From: Marinobacter sp. AC-23
Lineage (GTDB): Bacteria > Pseudomonadota > Gammaproteobacteria > Pseudomonadales > Oleiphilaceae
Direction of reading: 5' to 3'
DNA: 35,777 nucleotides
Assembly (NCBI RefSeq): GCF_001858325.1
Contig: NZ_MBPP01000043.1
Coordinates: 1-35,777 of the forward strand
Part shown: piece after piece, positions 34,101 through 35,777 of the stretch
Layout: each line of letters starts with the position of its first letter
How positions within the stretch are numbered: position 1 is the first letter of the stretch
Translations under genes and position numbers: made by a program
Notes under the pieces: generated by a model
Told to the model about the DNA's origin: nothing
Database searches by the model: none
Seen by the model: the letters and a program-made list of their open reading frames with translations, nothing else

Positions 34101-34647
34101 AGGTGTTGGTATTGATAATGCGCAGGTACACGGAGGTAACGCTATCCGGCTCCAGGTTCAGCCGGAATGTGGGGTTGGGCACCGCCAGGTCACGTTCTGC
34201 CCAGTTATCCTGATAGCCTGCCTTGCGCTGGTCGATCAGTTCACCGTCGCGCACCAAGTACAAAACAACTTCATCTACCAGCGGCAGGGCAAGCTCGAGA
34301 ACCCATTCTGTGCCTGCCTCCCCGGTGTCTGCGCGCACATCGAACCGGGTCCAGTAAGCCGACTCCGTGTAGCCAAAGTTCAGCACCCCGCTTTCATGCT
34401 GAGTGAACCGCCCGGGCTCCATGGTAAGAATGTCTGGCAGAAGGTAGAGCTGGCCGGCATCCTCCAGATACGAGATGCAGCCGCCAAAATCACGGATGCT
34501 CTCCGTGCTGCTTTTCAGAACGAGTTGACCATTCTGGCACTGCTCCTGAGCGCCGGCCAAACCGGGCACCAGAGTTATGACCAAACATATTGTGGCAAGC
34601 AGCCATTGCATTGCTTTGCCTGAAGCCGGTTTACACCGTTGCTGCAA
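31108..34647 (-). CDS. 7TMR-DISM hybrid sensor histidine kinase with PAS, two receivers and HPt
   Basis: A 1179-residue inner-membrane sensor. In order: a signal peptide (LLATICLVITLVPGLAGA), a periplasmic 7TMR-DISM extracellular domain (about 45-195), a seven-helix region (about 205-410), PAS (about 425-545), a HisKA domain with NMSHEIRTP (His578), HATPase with GTGLGLSIS, receiver 1 (Asp874 in LMDIQMPVMNG), receiver 2 (Asp1005 in LMDRHMPEMDG), and HPt (His1120 in HQIKGSAGAMG). This is a complete multi-step phosphorelay. TTG 34647 has GGAG eight bases upstream and gives a basic signal-peptide n-region; ATG 34611 is the alternative. The ligand is unknown. The stop overlaps the membrane-protein gene start. 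Confidence 0.93.
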   Translation of the reverse strand: MQQRCKPASGKAMQWLLATICLVITLVPGLAGAQEQCQNGQLVLKSSTESIRDFGGCISYLEDAGQLYLLPDILTMEPGRFTQHESGVLNFGYTESAYWTRFDVRADTGEAGTEWVLELALPLVDEVVLYLVRDGELIDQRKAGYQDNWAERDLAVPNPTFRLNLEPDSVTSVYLRIINTNTFRLPISLWSPDSYIEKVSVDEVIRGALLGSLLAILAYNLFVAVSVRERSNIYYVLYLVSAAVFIATEQVHGIQLLDSRPALFNKEYLHFQIIMTWFWGLLMARALLETRTRSPDLDRVLVMCLYSVVLTFVLSLFVPYHIAMEWIVIGSVLLCLILIVISYLSWRYYNPAARSYFFAWALALMGFGIYALTVMGYLPLNTFTGYAPQIGLTAQIILFSFALADRIKQVQGQALSWSRRALSNLQRYQSLFDNAIEGVFQMSAGRQFVTANPAMARLMGFGSSRELLESSPDVLEVCIADNRLRELVVEQLEARGTVKGVEARYLTQAGEERWAIISLHTAYDTEGEPTHLEGTCVDSTESHRRQRIEREREQERLEKELARNSAEAKSQFLANMSHEIRTPLAAIIGYGETLMDPDLDDQEKRSSAETVVRSGRHLLELVNDILDHSKIDANKLDVDVISVNLPELLDEIRAFFAPRAREKGLEFNILCEFPLPEKIQTDPTRLRQIIINLCGNALKFTEKGSISLSIRCDREQEVLVARVVDTGIGMKPEQIGRLFDPFAQGSAAISRQYGGTGLGLSISRRLAEMLGGSIRVSSTYGEGSEFELSIRTGAIDQVHFLRDASELSQRRRAIPMVVAPRLSGRILCAEDNDVNRRLVSLLVGRTGAELVHVGNGAEALELAIRESFDLILMDIQMPVMNGRDATAALREAGVNTPVIALTANVMTEDIADYRLAGCNEHLAKPIDKQRFYEVLARYLKVHSGSTSEPGQQYHGRVLVAEDNAENQQLVERMLNRLGLEVVTVKSGDEAVRKALSESVHLVLMDRHMPEMDGVEATGLLRQAGFRRPIIAFTAGVQQEADALREAGCDGVLDKPIDERRLEALLGRFLDSVPLGVSRADEDEDISRLVVRFLSGLGQRRERMSGAMASSDQKVLELETHQIKGSAGAMGYPEMTRQAGVVEALVKETDPQWGQIRSEFAILDQMIERELTQNKTGTNQ

Positions 34648-34703
34648 AATGTGATCTCCGCGAGGCAGATGCCTGTCTTATGGTTTATTGTCAGCAGTCG
34701 GAT

Positions 34704-34748
34704 CGGGGCGGAGCGCCCCGCGGGTATTCACTTTAGCCGTTTACGGCT
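34704..34748. promoter_or_regulatory. Two inverted repeats in the divergent kinase/lipoprotein region
   Basis: CGGGGCG (34704-34710), loop GAG, CGCCCCG (34714-34720) is followed by AGCCGT (34735-34740), TT, ACGGCT (34743-34748). Neither is followed by a T-run, so they are not standard terminators. They lie between the divergent kinase and lipoprotein genes and may be protein-binding sites or leader structures. Confidence 0.35.
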
Positions 34749-34774
34749 GGTTTCGCACCTCAGGGCCTTCTGAA

Positions 34775-35777
34775 ATGAGACACTCCTGCTTTTTTGCCGC
34801 TATTTCAATCGCCCTCCTGAACGTGAGCGGGTGCAAGATGGAGGATACCGGGTCAACGGCGTTCAATCCGGCTACCAACGTAGACCTGACCTTCTCGAAC
34901 TTTGATCTCGAAGATACCGAAACCGCACCAAACAATCTTGAACACACACGATTTTGGGATTTATATCAGGGTATTCAGCCCAGCGGAAATGGCGATAACG
35001 CCAACAACCGTGAAACCGCAAACGAGGTACGCGACCACATAGACAGGTTCATACAGGCAACTCGTGCCGAGGATGGCAATAATTACGAAAAAGTACGCAA
35101 CCCGCTGGATCTGATCAATCAGGTAATCGCATCCGATCAGGTTACCAACTTTCGGGAAGGCCGAAAGTACATTAGCCAACGTATTACGGACGGGCAAGCA
35201 GGCACTTACAACACCCGTGGTAACGGGGCGCTCATCCGGTTTACAGATCAGAATGCTGTGCTGAACGACACATCGCTTAACGAAAAACTGTGGATTTTCC
35301 CAACGCTTGACTGGAGATACCTGCCCGCCGGCCCTGAAGGCAGCAACCTGAACGAAAAGGTTTATCGAACGGTTCAGTACGTAAGCCGTAGCGTTGCACC
35401 TGAAGAAGCTGAAGCCCAACCGGAACTGGTGAGCCTGCTAGCCGGGAGCCGGTTTGACGCCAACAACTTTGTAACAAGCGGCTACAACAATCCAGAGTTC
35501 GCCACTGCAGATTATCTCAGCCGCAACTTTGGAAGCATCGAGCTGAGGCAAGAGTTCATTGAGGATAAAACCGATACACTTTTTATCAAGAGTGCGGACA
35601 AGCCTGTGCTTGATCTGAACCGCTATAGCGGTATCAACTTAAGCGATGCAAGCCCTGATTGCCTGAGAGTTGAGCTGAACTATGTGACTTCAACCGTGAG
35701 AATTTTCTATTCCAACGGCGAACCGGCAAGGGTTAACACCCCAACCAGCGAAGATCCCGATAAAACCAGCGCCAATA
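34775..35777 (+). CDS. Lipoprotein of unknown function (3' end beyond window)
   Basis: An open frame of 334 codons running off the right edge. It starts at ATG 34775 with AGGG upstream. The N-terminus MRHSCFFAAISIALLNVSGC ends in a good lipobox (VSG then Cys20) with Lys at +2, so it should be anchored in the outer membrane. The mature part is polar, asparagine-rich and acidic (NFDLEDTETAPNNLEHTRFW onward), with no motif I recognise. It has no repeats and no further membrane segment. It is divergent from the hybrid kinase. Confidence 0.8.
   Translation, partial: MRHSCFFAAISIALLNVSGCKMEDTGSTAFNPATNVDLTFSNFDLEDTETAPNNLEHTRFWDLYQGIQPSGNGDNANNRETANEVRDHIDRFIQATRAEDGNNYEKVRNPLDLINQVIASDQVTNFREGRKYISQRITDGQAGTYNTRGNGALIRFTDQNAVLNDTSLNEKLWIFPTLDWRYLPAGPEGSNLNEKVYRTVQYVSRSVAPEEAEAQPELVSLLAGSRFDANNFVTSGYNNPEFATADYLSRNFGSIELRQEFIEDKTDTLFIKSADKPVLDLNRYSGINLSDASPDCLRVELNYVTSTVRIFYSNGEPARVNTPTSEDPDKTSAN

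Overview
The window looks like a chromosomal stretch from a marine gammaproteobacterium, most likely Marinobacter or a close relative. This is inferred from gene content and moderately high GC, not from a marker gene: there is an OprI/Lpp-type alanine-rich lipoprotein, a K+/H+ antiporter of the NhaP2 type, a manganese-riboswitch-controlled TMEM165-type exporter, a slipin/NfeD pair, queC-queE and relics of an NAD-linked formate dehydrogenase locus. No tRNA, rRNA, CRISPR array or complete insertion sequence was seen.

Positions 1-1600 hold a truncated PEBP-family gene (minus strand), an ankyrin-repeat gene and a spermidine-synthase-like methyltransferase. Positions 1620-7050 are the most unusual part. 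A PAAR-tipped Tle1-type (DUF2235) phospholipase effector of type VI secretion is followed by its lipoprotein immunity gene. Two further copies of a unit then follow, each made of the C-terminal 238 residues of the effector (without the catalytic serine) plus another immunity gene, and then a fourth decayed stub. The period is very regular, about 1365 bp (1367, 1364, 1365). Each toxin stop overlaps the next immunity start as ATGA. The leader before the effector carries two hairpins, one with GGA in its loop, close to a GGA-rich ribosome binding site. That is the signature of CsrA/RsmA control.

Positions 7053-14162 contain a LOG-family phosphoribohydrolase, a type II NADH dehydrogenase, an HD-GYP c-di-GMP phosphodiesterase, and what looks like a deletion scar. 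In the scar, fdsD, a doubly deleted fdhD and a decapitated PBP-domain regulator are joined as if the catalytic fds genes between them had been lost. The antiporter follows. Positions 14277-20345 are an envelope-biased block: two L,D-transpeptidases, the Lpp-like lipoprotein, slipin plus NfeD, an SDR oxidoreductase, and a Mn exporter behind a yybP-ykoY riboswitch.

Positions 20345-29700 carry a MarR-DHA2 efflux operon with a recognisable operator, a second MFS transporter, an orphan BrxR/CapW-like WYL regulator, a secreted EEP-family nuclease, an AraC regulator, queE-queC and a DEDD exonuclease. Positions 29674-34647 carry a small membrane protein and a three-gene signalling operon: a 7TMR-DISM hybrid kinase with two receivers and an HPt, a four-helix membrane protein, and a single-domain response regulator. 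The window ends in an unrecognised lipoprotein gene that runs off the edge.

Four genes (nfeD, the EEP nuclease, queC and the four-helix membrane protein) contain seven single-base frameshifts between them. Each is repaired by adding one G or C next to an existing G or C. This uniform pattern points to sequencing or assembly error more than to real decay, and it should be kept in mind when reading those entries.
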